NCBI GenBank assembly: GCA_020024325.1
Contig: JAHHTY010000028.1
Span: 1-26,424, forward strand
Reading direction: 5' to 3'
DNA: 26,424 bases
DNA from: Negativibacillus sp.
GTDB taxonomy: Bacteria; Bacillota; Clostridia; Oscillospirales; Ruminococcaceae
In this document: one piece after another, positions 1-8,549 of the stretch
Position numbering within the stretch: position 1 is the first letter of the stretch
Layout: each line of letters opens with the position of its first letter
Notes under the pieces: model-generated
Database searches by the model: none
What the model was told of the DNA's origin: nothing
What the model saw: the letters and a program-made list of their open reading frames with translations, nothing else
Position numbers and translations under genes: made by a program

Positions 1-40
1 GAAATTTGGAAAAAGTTATTTGGATAAAGATAAACTAAAG

Positions 41-75
41 GAAGCCCTAACGAATCAAAAATTCGTTAGGGCTTC
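41..75. terminator. Perfect 15-bp hairpin, probable terminator
   Basis: Arms 41-55 and 61-75 are exact reverse complements around the loop CAAAA. Each side is followed by only a short T-rich stretch (CTTTA), so it could act in either direction but is not a textbook U-tract terminator. It lies beyond the repeat block downstream of polA on the minus strand and may end the polA transcript or an unseen gene to the left. Confidence 0.6.
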
Positions 76-104
76 CTTTACTAATATAGGCTAATGTTTT
101 TTAA

Positions 105-437
105 GCAGCCGCAGGCAAACAAACTGCGCGAGCGGAAAAAGTTTCGATTTGCAGAAAACCGATAATGCGAAACAGTGCCCAGCATTAAGTAGATATTTTG
201 GAGTTTTACTCGCCTCAGAAAACGAGAGCAACCGCAGGCAAACAACCTGCGTGAGCGGGAAAAGTTTCGATTTGCAGAAAAACCAACAACGCGAAACAGT
301 GTCCAGCTTTAAGCAGATATTTTGGAGTTTTACTCGCCTCAGAAAACGAGGGCAGCCGCAGGCAAACGACCTGCGCGAGCGGAAAAAGTTTCGATTTGCA
401 GAAAAACCGACAACGCGAAACAGTGTCCAGCTTCAAG
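105..437. repeat. Three tandem ~124-bp non-coding repeats
   Basis: Unit 1 is about 105-227, unit 2 about 228-351, and unit 3 about 352-437 (incomplete). The period is 123 then 124 bp and the copies are nearly identical by eye. Each begins with a short inverted repeat, CGCAGG-7 nt-CCTGCG in units 2 and 3 and one pair shorter in unit 1. Because the spacing shifts reading frame, open frames across the block are not convincing genes. Unit 3 runs into a CCAGC-TTCAA-GCTGG hairpin (427-441) that touches the polA stop codon. The 1-441 stretch holds nothing else I can recognise. Confidence 0.85.
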
Positions 438-441
438 CTGG

Positions 442-3066
442 TTATTTTGTTTCAAGCCAGGTTTTGCCGTCATTGACATCAGCTTTGAGAATAACTTTCA
501 TCTGTACAGCGCCCTGCATTTCTTCCTGAAGTAAAGAGCGTACCTGTTCTGTTTCCTGCTCGGGAGTTTCTACAATCAGTTCGTCGTGTACCTGAAGAAT
601 TAAACGAGCTTGAAGCTGATCTTTTTGCAGGCGGCGGTAAACACGAATCATTGCAATTTTGATGATGTCTGCGGCAGTACCCTGAATCGGTGTGTTCATT
701 GCAACACGCTTTCCAAAATTGACAATGTTTTTGTTGGAAGAAGAGATTTCCGGCAGAGCTCTGCGACGACCGAACAGGGTTTCAATATAACCGTTCTGCT
801 GTGCAAAAGCAATGGTGTCATCCATATATTGACGAACTCCGCTGAAGGTATCAAGATAGTTTTTGATGTACTGGTCAGCCTCCGCTACGCTGACACCAAT
901 GTCCTGAGAAAGGGAAAAAGCACCGATTCCGTAAACAATTCCGAAGTTTACGGCTTTTGCTTTGCGCCGCATTTCCGGAGTTACAAACAGGGCAGGAATG
1001 TGGAATACCTGTGCAGCGGTATTTGCGTGAATGTCAGCGTCCGAGTTAAAAGCATCAATCATGCAGCCATCGTTGGAAATATGTGCTAATACACGAAGCT
1101 CAATCTGAGAATAGTCGGCATCCACTAAACGACAACCATCTTTGGCACGGAAGAAAGCGCGCAGTCGGCTTCCAAGCTCGGTGCGGACAGGGATGTTTTG
1201 CAGGTTTGGTTCGGTCGAGCTTAAACGTCCTGTACGAGTATCGGTTTGGTTAAAGTGAGAATGGATTCGTCCGTCTTTTCCGACTACTTTTAAAAGTCCA
1301 TCAACATAGGTGGATTTGAGCTTTGTTACCTTGCGGTATTCTAAGATGCCGTCAATGATGTCGTGCTTTCCACGCAGAGATTCCAGCACTTCGGCACTGG
1401 TTGAATAGCCTGTTTTGGTCTTTTTCTTTGCAGGCAGTCCGAGATGTTCAAACAGCACTTCGCCCAGCTGTTTTGGAGAATTGATGTTAAATGTTTCTCC
1501 CGCAAGCTGATAGATAGTGTTCTGATAATCCTCAATTTTTTCGTCCAACATCTTGCCGTATTCAATCAGTGCCTGTGTATCAACTTCAAAGCCATACATC
1601 TCCATTGATGCAAGCACCTCGGCAAGAGGAAGTTCAATATCGTTGAGCAAGGTTTCCTGTTTGTTTTCAATAATCTGACTGTGTAAAACATCATGTAAAG
1701 GTTTTAAGCAAGCACAATTTTTTGCCAGTTGGGAAGAGGTTTCGTCCAGAGTATCGATTCCTGCAACCTGTCTTCCGGTGTGGTAGGTAGCACACAAACT
1801 GTCTACATGGTATTCCGAGCTGTTTGCTGACAGCAGGTATGCGGATAACATGATATCATCTATGAGATTACAGATTTTAATGTTTCGTCTAAGTGCCCAA
1901 CGCCATACCGGTTTGCAGTCGAAGGTAATTTTGGGCTGTTGAGATTCCAGCAGCTCCTTGAGCTGACGCTCGGATTCATCACCTTGCTGTAACGGCAGCA
2001 GGATAATGTCATCCTCTACACAAACAGAAAGGCTGACAGCTTTATTTTCGTCTGCTTTGTCCCAGGTGATAAAAAAGCTGACAGGGGTGTCTTTTGCTGT
2101 GCGGGAAAGAATGGCAGAGAGGCTCTCGGAAATCAGGTGAGCAGGTGTTTGAGATTCTAAGGAGGAGATACACCCTGATTCTTCGGGAACATAAACTCCT
2201 TGAAGATTCATCTTTTTGATGAAGCTGTTCATCTCCAGTCGGGAGAGAAGCTCAAAGGTCGCCTGTTCGTCACGCTCTTTTGGGATACAATCCGAAACCG
2301 AAACTTCGAGGGGAACGTTTCGGTCGATGGTAGCAAGGGTTTTGCTCATAAAGGCGTTTTCTTTTCCGGCTGCAAGTTTAGCTTTTATGGATTTTCCGAC
2401 CTCCACAGCATCAATATCTGCATAGATTGTTTCGATATCCTGATATTGACCAATCAATTTGAGAGCGGTTTTTTCGCCGATGCCGGCAACTCCGGGAATG
2501 TTGTCCGAGCTGTCACCCATCAAAGCTTTTATGTCGGTTAAATGCGGTGGGGTTGTGCCGTATTTTTCCATAAAATAATTTTCGTCACAGAAGATGGTTT
2601 CTGTTTTGCCCATTTTGGAACTTGCAAGAAGAATGGTGGTATGTTCTCCGATCAGCTGAAGGCTGTCACGGTCTCCGGTGGCAATAAAGCAATCGTGCCC
2701 CTCCCTTTCACACATAGCAGAAAAGGTGCCAAGAATATCGTCTGCCTCATAACCCTCCTTAGTAACAATTAAATAGCCAAGGTCGGTCAGCAATTCTTTC
2801 ATCAAAGGAAGCTGCTGGGCAAGTTCTTCGGGCATACCTTTGCGCTGTGCCTTGTAGCCGTCGTACATCTTGTGGCGAAAGGTTGGGGCTTTCAGGTCAA
2901 AGGCACAGACAACGGCGTCAGGCTGAACATCGTTTAAAAGTTTCTGTAAAATATTCATAAACCCGAAAATAGCGTTGGTGTAAAGTCCGTCCTTGGTGGT
3001 CAGAAGTTTTACACCATAGAAAGCACGGTTAAGAATACTGTTAGAATCAAGACAAAGAAGTTTCAT
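442..3066 (-). CDS. polA: DNA polymerase I
   Basis: Repair and Okazaki-fragment polymerase, 874 aa. The N-terminal 5'-3' exonuclease/flap domain (about 1-290) shows metal-binding acidic residues D7, D57, E107/D109/D110 and D132/D134, and a GDSSDNIPGV segment near 185. The middle region (about 300-480) corresponds to the 3'-5' proofreading domain, but the DxE motif and later catalytic aspartates are not visible, so proofreading is probably inactive, as in Bacillus and Thermus Pol I. The polymerase domain is intact: motif A DYSQIELR with D651, motif B about 700-713 (RRKAKAVNFGIVYG), motif C VHDE with D828. The ATG is preceded by GAAAGGA about 8 nt upstream. It lies 46 bp after the NUDIX gene on the same strand and is probably co-transcribed with it. 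Confidence 0.97.
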   Translation of the reverse strand: MKLLCLDSNSILNRAFYGVKLLTTKDGLYTNAIFGFMNILQKLLNDVQPDAVVCAFDLKAPTFRHKMYDGYKAQRKGMPEELAQQLPLMKELLTDLGYLIVTKEGYEADDILGTFSAMCEREGHDCFIATGDRDSLQLIGEHTTILLASSKMGKTETIFCDENYFMEKYGTTPPHLTDIKALMGDSSDNIPGVAGIGEKTALKLIGQYQDIETIYADIDAVEVGKSIKAKLAAGKENAFMSKTLATIDRNVPLEVSVSDCIPKERDEQATFELLSRLEMNSFIKKMNLQGVYVPEESGCISSLESQTPAHLISESLSAILSRTAKDTPVSFFITWDKADENKAVSLSVCVEDDIILLPLQQGDESERQLKELLESQQPKITFDCKPVWRWALRRNIKICNLIDDIMLSAYLLSANSSEYHVDSLCATYHTGRQVAGIDTLDETSSQLAKNCACLKPLHDVLHSQIIENKQETLLNDIELPLAEVLASMEMYGFEVDTQALIEYGKMLDEKIEDYQNTIYQLAGETFNINSPKQLGEVLFEHLGLPAKKKTKTGYSTSAEVLESLRGKHDIIDGILEYRKVTKLKSTYVDGLLKVVGKDGRIHSHFNQTDTRTGRLSSTEPNLQNIPVRTELGSRLRAFFRAKDGCRLVDADYSQIELRVLAHISNDGCMIDAFNSDADIHANTAAQVFHIPALFVTPEMRRKAKAVNFGIVYGIGAFSLSQDIGVSVAEADQYIKNYLDTFSGVRQYMDDTIAFAQQNGYIETLFGRRRALPEISSSNKNIVNFGKRVAMNTPIQGTAADIIKIAMIRVYRRLQKDQLQARLILQVHDELIVETPEQETEQVRSLLQEEMQGAVQMKVILKADVNDGKTWLETK

Positions 3067-3112
3067 GAAAATGTCCTTTCAGGTGAATGTAGTAGTTTGA
3101 TGGAAAAAGAGA

Positions 3113-3634
3113 TTATCCTGTGATAGTGGAGCCACGATGATTTCTCATCACAAATAACAGACGGATAAGGTCGTGATAATAGGGAATAAAAGTTTTGTTG
3201 TCAAGCATTGTTTCAATTTCCTCAAGACTTGCCCAGCGGGCATCCTGAACTTCTTCGGGCTGCAGATGCAGGGCGGTAATGGGAGTGTCCATTTCGATGA
3301 GATAAAAGTCATCGAACCCACAAGGAAAGTTGATGGTAAAGAAGGGGCGTACATCACAAAAATCATAATGAAGTCCCAGCTCTTCGTTGAGTTCTCGAGT
3401 GGCAGCGGCGGCACTGTTTTCTCCTGTAAGAGCACTTCCGCCAACAGAAACGTCCCAAAGATTTGGATAGCCTTTTTTCCACGGCTGACGCTGCTGGATT
3501 AAAAGCTCTCCTTTTTTATTAAAGATGCAGATATGAACAACAAGGTGATATTGCCCGGGCAGCAACGGCTCGTCCCTTTTTGCAGTTTGGGAGGTTTTAA
3601 CGCGGTCAATATCATATACATCCCACAATTCCAT
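3113..3634 (-). CDS. NUDIX hydrolase
   Basis: 173-aa protein with a complete Nudix box from G66 to L88 (G-x5-E-x7-REL-x-EE-x-G-L; E72, R80, E81, E84, E85), which binds the metal and hydrolyses a nucleoside-diphosphate-linked substrate. The opening (MELWDVYD...) and the QQRQPWKKGYPNLWD stretch before the box resemble the isopentenyl-diphosphate-isomerase-like/YfcD branch, but the substrate cannot be read from sequence. The ATG has GGAAAGGAG 6 nt upstream. It is the first gene of a two-gene unit with polA. A role in clearing damaged nucleotides would fit the polA neighbour but is only a guess. Confidence 0.9.
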   Translation of the reverse strand: MELWDVYDIDRVKTSQTAKRDEPLLPGQYHLVVHICIFNKKGELLIQQRQPWKKGYPNLWDVSVGGSALTGENSAAAATRELNEELGLHYDFCDVRPFFTINFPCGFDDFYLIEMDTPITALHLQPEEVQDARWASLEEIETMLDNKTFIPYYHDLIRLLFVMRNHRGSTITG

Positions 3635-3709
3635 ATGTGGCTCCTTTCCTATCGCTTTTTAATACAAAGCGATCATGCAGTTTGTGCGATTTTTAGCTTA
3701 CATATTGAT

Positions 3710-3718
3710 ATTATAGCA
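3710..3718 (-). promoter_or_regulatory. Extended -10 promoter for NUDIX-polA
   Basis: On the minus strand the sequence reads TGCTATAAT, an extended -10 element. The -35 region 17 bp upstream is only T-rich (TTTTTC). It sits about 75 bp before the NUDIX start. It was judged by eye. Confidence 0.5.
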
Positions 3719-3790
3719 TAATTAAGAAAGGGGAAAAAGGGGGATTTATGGACGCTTTACCGTAAGAGATGAAAGATGAAGGTCGGCATC

Positions 3791-3819
3791 TTGAAGCGAC
3801 GAAAAATTTTTGATACAAT
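3791..3819 (+). promoter_or_regulatory. Putative dusB promoter
   Basis: TTGAAG (3791-3796), a 17-bp spacer and TACAAT (3814-3819), with TG at 3811-3812 giving an extended -10. It lies about 48 bp before the dusB start, in the gap shared with the divergent NUDIX gene. Confidence 0.55.
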
Positions 3820-3866
3820 AGGTGGAAGATTGAATGTAAGGAACTAAACAGAAAGGACGATTCGTC

Positions 3867-4835
3867 TTGAAGATCGGAAATATTACAATTCCCAAAACAG
3901 CAGGTCTTGCCCCGATGGCAGGGGTGGGAGATCGTGCATTTCGGGAAATTTGCAAAGAATTTCACTGTGCCTATGTGGTGGGTGAAATGGCAAGCTCGAA
4001 AGGACTGACCTTCCAAGGAACCAAAACCGAAGAACTGCTCTATCTTTCGCAAAAAGAACGTCCGGCAGCAGTTCAGATTTTCGGTGATGACCCTCAAATT
4101 ATGGCTCAGGCAGCACAGCTTACTTTAAAATTTAATCCGGATATTATTGACATCAATATGGGGTGCCCTGCGCCAAAGGTAGCAGGAAACGGCGGCGGAA
4201 GTGCCTTGATGAAAAATCCAAAACTGGCAGGAGAAATTGTGAAGGCGGTTTCCTCTGCAGTAGAGCTTCCTGTTACCGTAAAATTTCGCAAGGGCTGGGA
4301 TGAAGATTCGGTAAACGCAGTAGAATTTGCAAGAATCATGGAAGAAAACGGAGCGGCTGCAATTTGTATCCACGGACGCACCCGCCAGCAGATGTATGCA
4401 CCTTCGGCGGATTGGGATATTATCCGCAAAGTGAAAGAAGCAGTATCCATCCCGGTAATCGGAAACGGAGATGTTGTGGACGCGGTTTCCTGTAAAAAGA
4501 TGTATGATGAAACCGGCGTGGATTTTGTGATGATCGGCAGAGGGGCACAGGGTAAACCATGGCTGTTTGAGCAAATCCACCGGTATATGCTTACAGGAGA
4601 GCTGATGCCTGACCCAACAGTGGAAGAAAAGATGGAAATTTTGCTGCGTCACATCCGATTATTGTGTGACTATAAAGGCGAAAAGATTGGTATGAAGGAA
4701 GCAAGAAAACACGCAGCATGGTATTTTAAAGGGGAATACGGCAGCGCAGATTTTCGCCGCAGAGCAGGCTCTCTCAACACCTATGACGACCTATTATTTT
4801 TAGCAGACCAGATGCTAAAGCAAAGAGAAGGATAG
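3867..4835 (+). CDS. dusB: tRNA-dihydrouridine synthase, DusB type
   Basis: FMN- and NADPH-dependent reductase that makes dihydrouridine in tRNA; 322 aa, the usual length. The TIM-barrel N-terminus has the LAPMAGVGDRAFR segment (residues 14-26). The catalytic cysteine is C100 in INMGCPAPKV, followed by a glycine-rich GNGGGSALMKNP stretch. HGRTR and MIGRGAQGKPW further on are the flavin/phosphate-binding segments. Translation starts at TTG, supported by GAAAGGA 9 nt upstream and by the family N-terminus. In many Firmicutes dusB is alone or near lysS; here it leads a rimI-tsaD cluster, all acting on tRNA or ribosome modification. Confidence 0.95.
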   Translation: MKIGNITIPKTAGLAPMAGVGDRAFREICKEFHCAYVVGEMASSKGLTFQGTKTEELLYLSQKERPAAVQIFGDDPQIMAQAAQLTLKFNPDIIDINMGCPAPKVAGNGGGSALMKNPKLAGEIVKAVSSAVELPVTVKFRKGWDEDSVNAVEFARIMEENGAAAICIHGRTRQQMYAPSADWDIIRKVKEAVSIPVIGNGDVVDAVSCKKMYDETGVDFVMIGRGAQGKPWLFEQIHRYMLTGELMPDPTVEEKMEILLRHIRLLCDYKGEKIGMKEARKHAAWYFKGEYGSADFRRRAGSLNTYDDLLFLADQMLKQREG

Positions 4836-4879
4836 TGGCAATCAATTTTTAAAAAACCCTTTTATCTCCGATAAAAATT

Positions 4880-4888
4880 TGATATAAT
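4880..4888 (+). promoter_or_regulatory. Extended -10 promoter for rimI-tsaD
   Basis: TGATATAAT, a perfect extended -10, lies about 67 bp before the rimI start in the 119-bp gap after dusB. No good -35 is visible. Confidence 0.5.
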
Positions 4889-4954
4889 CGTGAGTGTGAA
4901 AAATAAATAAACCAGAACCGTGTAAAGGCAACAGAAAGGAAGTTGATTTAGTCA

Positions 4955-5422
4955 ATGGACGAACAAGGGCAGAGTATTCAGGTCGTTCCAATGGAGCCAA
5001 GGCATATTGAAGATTTGGAACGACTGGAAAAAGAATGTTTTTCTACTCCGTGGAGTTTTGATGCGCTGGTATCCGAGCTGTCAAATCCCCTGGCGGTATT
5101 CCGTGTGGCAGAAATTGGCGGCAGGGTAGCGGGTTATGTCGGAATGAACCACATTGTGGACGAAGGGTATATCTGCAATGTTGCGGTTTTTCCGCAGTAT
5201 CGCCGTTTGGGTGTAGCAACCAGATTGTTTGAAGAATTGGACAGATATGCAAAAGAAAACGATATGGCATCAATTTCTCTGGAGGTGCGAAAATCAAATC
5301 TCAACGCCCAGAGCTTTTATCATAAATTTGATTTTGAGATAGTGGGAGAGCGTAAAAACTTTTATGCAAATCCGACCGAAAACGCCCTGATTATGACAAA
5401 AACCTATGGAGGCTTGTTTTAA
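4955..5422 (+). CDS. rimI: [Ribosomal protein S18]-alanine N-acetyltransferase
   Basis: 155-aa GNAT enzyme expected to acetylate the N-terminal alanine of ribosomal protein S18 using acetyl-CoA. The acetyl-CoA motif A is at about 74-92 (VAVFPQYRRLGVATRL, Q/R-x-x-G-x-A at 82-88), followed by an SLEVRKSNLNAQSFYHKFDF segment (about 108-127) typical of RimI. An in-frame TAG just upstream of 4955 fixes the start. The nearest ribosome site, AGAAAGGAAG, is rather far (about 12 nt), so initiation may be weak. tsaD follows after 106 bp; rimI-tsaD adjacency is common and supports the RimI assignment over a generic GNAT. Confidence 0.88.
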   Translation: MDEQGQSIQVVPMEPRHIEDLERLEKECFSTPWSFDALVSELSNPLAVFRVAEIGGRVAGYVGMNHIVDEGYICNVAVFPQYRRLGVATRLFEELDRYAKENDMASISLEVRKSNLNAQSFYHKFDFEIVGERKNFYANPTENALIMTKTYGGLF

Positions 5423-5528
5423 ATAAGGCATACTTCTTTGATGTTGTTTTTATTGGAGAATAAAAATAATTGATTGATAAGACAACTGTGAAACGGTTGC
5501 CAAAACTTTTGATTGGGAGAATGATATC

Positions 5529-6551
5529 TTGAGAATACTTGCAATAGAATCCTCCTGTGATGAAACGGCTGCCGCTGTTATTGAGGACGGCAGAACCATT
5601 TGCAGCTCGGTGATTGATTCACAGGTAGAGGAACACAAATTATATGGTGGGGTTGTGCCGGAAATTGCTTCCCGCCGTCATGCTGAGAATATTTGTGCTG
5701 TGGTAGAAAAGGCACTTGAAGACGCAGGTGAAACCTTTGACAGCATTGATGCGGTAGCAGTAACCTATGCTCCGGGATTGATTGGAGCTTTGCTGGTAGG
5801 TGTCAATTATGCAAAAGGTGTGGCACTGGCAAGCGGAAAACCCTTGATTCCGGTTCATCACATTCGTGGGCACATTGCCGCAAACTATTTGACCCACCCG
5901 AATTTAAAACCGCCGTTTTTATGCTTGGTGGTATCGGGCGGACACAGCCATATCATCAAAGTAAATGATTATACGAAATTTGAGATTATCGGGCGCACCC
6001 GAGATGACGCTGCCGGTGAGGCTTTTGATAAAGCGGCAAGAGTATTGGGCTTTACCTATCCGGGCGGTATTTTTATTGACAAAGCAGCCCGGCAGGGTGT
6101 GCGTGGAGAATACAAACTGCCAAAGCCAAAGGTAAACGGCTCGGAATTTGATTTTAGCTTTTCCGGCTTAAAGACAGCAGTGATCAATATTTCCCACCAT
6201 GCACAACAAAAAGGTGAGCAAATCAATGTAAACAATCTGGCAGCGGATTTTCAGGGGACGGTAGCAGATATTTTAACCGACCATACGATGCGGGCCGCAG
6301 CATATACAAACAGCAACAAGATTGTGGTAGCAGGTGGTGTAAGCGCAAACAGTGGTCTGCGTTCTGCTTTGGAAAAGGCTTGTCAAAAGCATGGGTATGA
6401 GCTGTATCTGCCAAAATTGAGTCTGTGCGGAGATAATGCAGCGATGATTGGCTCGCAGGCATACTACGAATTTCTTGCAGGTAAAAGAGCAGACCTTTCG
6501 CTCAACGGTGTAGCTTCTATGCCGGTGGACGAGGCTTTTTTGATGGATTAA
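5529..6551 (+). CDS. tsaD: tRNA N6-adenosine threonylcarbamoyltransferase
   Basis: Transfers the threonylcarbamoyl group to A37 of ANN-reading tRNAs (t6A), working with TsaB and TsaE. 340 aa, normal length. The ASKHA-fold N-terminus reads MRILAIESSCDETAAA. The metal-binding HxxxH motif is H111/H115, and VSGGHSHI (about 136-143) and CGDNAAM near the C-terminus are conserved nucleotide/metal segments. Translation begins at TTG with GGGAGA 8 nt upstream; the ATG at 5521 is out of frame and stops at once. The partner genes tsaB and tsaE, often upstream of rimI, are not in this window. Confidence 0.96.
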   Translation: MRILAIESSCDETAAAVIEDGRTICSSVIDSQVEEHKLYGGVVPEIASRRHAENICAVVEKALEDAGETFDSIDAVAVTYAPGLIGALLVGVNYAKGVALASGKPLIPVHHIRGHIAANYLTHPNLKPPFLCLVVSGGHSHIIKVNDYTKFEIIGRTRDDAAGEAFDKAARVLGFTYPGGIFIDKAARQGVRGEYKLPKPKVNGSEFDFSFSGLKTAVINISHHAQQKGEQINVNNLAADFQGTVADILTDHTMRAAAYTNSNKIVVAGGVSANSGLRSALEKACQKHGYELYLPKLSLCGDNAAMIGSQAYYEFLAGKRADLSLNGVASMPVDEAFLMD

Positions 6552-6565
6552 AAAATATTGTTATA

Positions 6566-6606
6566 AAAAATCGGCAGCTTCTGTTATAAAGAAGCTGCCG
6601 ATTTTT
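6566..6606. terminator. Bidirectional intrinsic terminator
   Basis: A perfect 16-bp stem (6566-6581 with 6591-6606) and 9-nt loop, with A/T tracts forming the stem ends so that both strands leave a U-run. It lies 14 bp after the tsaD stop and just beyond the convergent GH13 gene. Confidence 0.92.
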
Positions 6607-6612
6607 ATGCAG

Positions 6613-8505
6613 TTAAATCGATTCGTTTGAGTTTCTTTTTTCTCTGACCATTACAACGGCACTTTTTCCCTTTAGGGTGCCGTTTTCAAAGCTGCCGACA
6701 AGAGTATGAATCTTTGCTTGCAAAAATTCTGTCGGAACACAGAGGGTGTGGTCATGGTCAGAGCGGTTGACAGCGACCAAAAGGCTTTGCTGTTTTTCTT
6801 GGCGCAGATAGCAGCAAAGATCGCTGTCTACCACCAGAGGAAGGAACAAAGCACTGTTTAAAAATGCAAGCGACAGCCGCAGCTGACCGAGAGAGGAAAA
6901 CCAGTCAATTAGCTCCTGATTTTCATATCCCCATGGATAACAACAGCGGTTAAAAGGGTCAGCGTATCCGCTCAAGCCAGCCTCATCTCCGTAATATAGA
7001 CAAGGGATGCCCGGCAGAAAATATTGCAGCACAGATGCAAGCTTTAGCAGCGTTTGACCTTTTTGATAATCTTCCAGAGAAAGATAATGGTGTTCTGCCT
7101 GCCACTGACGATCTTTATTATCCATCGGTTCTGCTACCAACATTGTGATTGCTCTGGGGGTGTCGTGGGTGGAAAGAGGGTTCATCATCGAGTTCATGGC
7201 AGGTGGCGGATAGTTTTCAACTATTGAGATAACGTTTGTTAAAAACTCTTCGGCGTTTCCGTTGCGAATATAGCTAAGGACAGCATTTCGGAAAGGATAA
7301 TTCATCACGCTGTCCAGCTGTTTTCCCAATAAATAACGTCGGCGGTTGCCATAGCTTATTTTGTTTGAAGCGTCTTCCCACACCTCACCCAGGACAATTT
7401 TGTCACAGCCGAAAGTTTTTACAGTTTGATAGATGCGGTCTAAAAAAGCATCGGGCAGTTCATCCGCAACATCAAGCCGAAATCCCGAAGCACCCAAAGA
7501 AAGCCATTTTGCCAACACACCGTGTTGCGGATTGCAGATAAAGTCCATATAATCGGGGTGTGTTTCCTGAACATTTGGCAGGGTCAAAAATCCCCACCAA
7601 CTTTCGTAATCATCGGGATAGTGACGAAAAGAGTACCATTCACGATAGCGGCTGGTTGGGTCACGATATGCTCCGGTGTTTTCGCCATAACGTCCGTTAC
7701 GATTAAAATAAAGGCTGTCGCTGCCGGTGTGACTGAACACACCATCAAGAATGACAGAAATTCCAACTTTTTTAGCCTCGGAGCAGAGAGTGGAAAAATC
7801 CTCCTCGGTTCCCAGAAGAGGGTCGATTTTAAGATAATCTGCGGTATTATAGCGATGATTAGAATGTGCTTCAAAGATAGGGTTAAGATACAGACAGGTG
7901 ACACCTAGCTTTTGAAGATAGGGAAGATGCTGGGTGATGCCCTGCAAATCACCGCCAAAGTAATCGGAGTTTGTAATTTCCCCTTTTTCATTTGGCAGGT
8001 AGACAGGAAGATTGCCCCAATCGCTGCGAATCAGGCGGTCGGAAGGAACATTGGTCTTTACAGTGCCCGAGTTGCAAAAGCGGTCGGGGAAAATCTGATA
8101 CATAATCCCGTTGCCAAGACAGGAAGGACGTTGCATTTTTTTATCATACACGGTCAGCTGCCAGCATTTACTGCACATTGTGCTGGTACTGGCACGCATG
8201 GAGTCATCAGCATGGACAGTATAGATATTTCCGTCATCTTCGGTGATGCAAAAGTAATAAAAGCAGAGCTGCGGTACAGGAAAGCTCAGTGTCAGGGTGT
8301 ATCGATTGCAGTGCATATCACAGTCGGTTAAGGACATAGGGAAACGCTGTTCGGTTTCCCCGTCGCTCTTTAATACAAAATCGACCTGACGCACCAAAAT
8401 GTGTTTGGGAAGGTGGACAGCAAAGCGAACGCTGCTTTGAGCAGGCACTGCGCCAAAAGGCTCTTTAAAAACAGGCAGCCGACTGTCGTAGATACAAAAA
8501 TCCAT
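6613..8505 (-). CDS. GH13 alpha-glucosidase/neopullulanase-like enzyme
   Basis: 630-aa alpha-amylase-family hydrolase without signal peptide, so cytoplasmic. An N-terminal Ig-like/CBM34-like region covers about 1-120; the catalytic barrel starts at IMYQIFPDRF (134-143). GH13 regions are complete: region I D254-H259 (DGVFSH), region II GFRLDVADE with nucleophile D345, region III GEVWE with acid/base E374, region IV STHDT with H447/D448. The arrangement, with DYFGGDLQGI, suits GH13_20-like maltodextrin/cyclodextrin hydrolases, but exact specificity is uncertain. The start has AAAGGA about 9 nt upstream. It follows glgP by 44 bp on the same strand, so it probably trims linear or branched dextrins that feed or escape the phosphorylase. 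Confidence 0.9.
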   Translation of the reverse strand: MDFCIYDSRLPVFKEPFGAVPAQSSVRFAVHLPKHILVRQVDFVLKSDGETEQRFPMSLTDCDMHCNRYTLTLSFPVPQLCFYYFCITEDDGNIYTVHADDSMRASTSTMCSKCWQLTVYDKKMQRPSCLGNGIMYQIFPDRFCNSGTVKTNVPSDRLIRSDWGNLPVYLPNEKGEITNSDYFGGDLQGITQHLPYLQKLGVTCLYLNPIFEAHSNHRYNTADYLKIDPLLGTEEDFSTLCSEAKKVGISVILDGVFSHTGSDSLYFNRNGRYGENTGAYRDPTSRYREWYSFRHYPDDYESWWGFLTLPNVQETHPDYMDFICNPQHGVLAKWLSLGASGFRLDVADELPDAFLDRIYQTVKTFGCDKIVLGEVWEDASNKISYGNRRRYLLGKQLDSVMNYPFRNAVLSYIRNGNAEEFLTNVISIVENYPPPAMNSMMNPLSTHDTPRAITMLVAEPMDNKDRQWQAEHHYLSLEDYQKGQTLLKLASVLQYFLPGIPCLYYGDEAGLSGYADPFNRCCYPWGYENQELIDWFSSLGQLRLSLAFLNSALFLPLVVDSDLCCYLRQEKQQSLLVAVNRSDHDHTLCVPTEFLQAKIHTLVGSFENGTLKGKSAVVMVREKRNSNESI

Positions 8506-8549
8506 AAGGAGGATTCCTTTCTGGCAGAAGTTTTGCGAAAACAGAACAG

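Noticed and set aside
105..437. Tandem repeats as a CRISPR array
   Set aside because: Units are ~124 bp and similar along their whole length, with no unique spacers and no cas genes nearby.
149..529. 126-codon open frame across the tandem repeats, and overlapping frames on both strands
   Set aside because: It runs through repeats whose period changes frame, ends inside polA on the other strand, has no good ribosome site and matches no family pattern.
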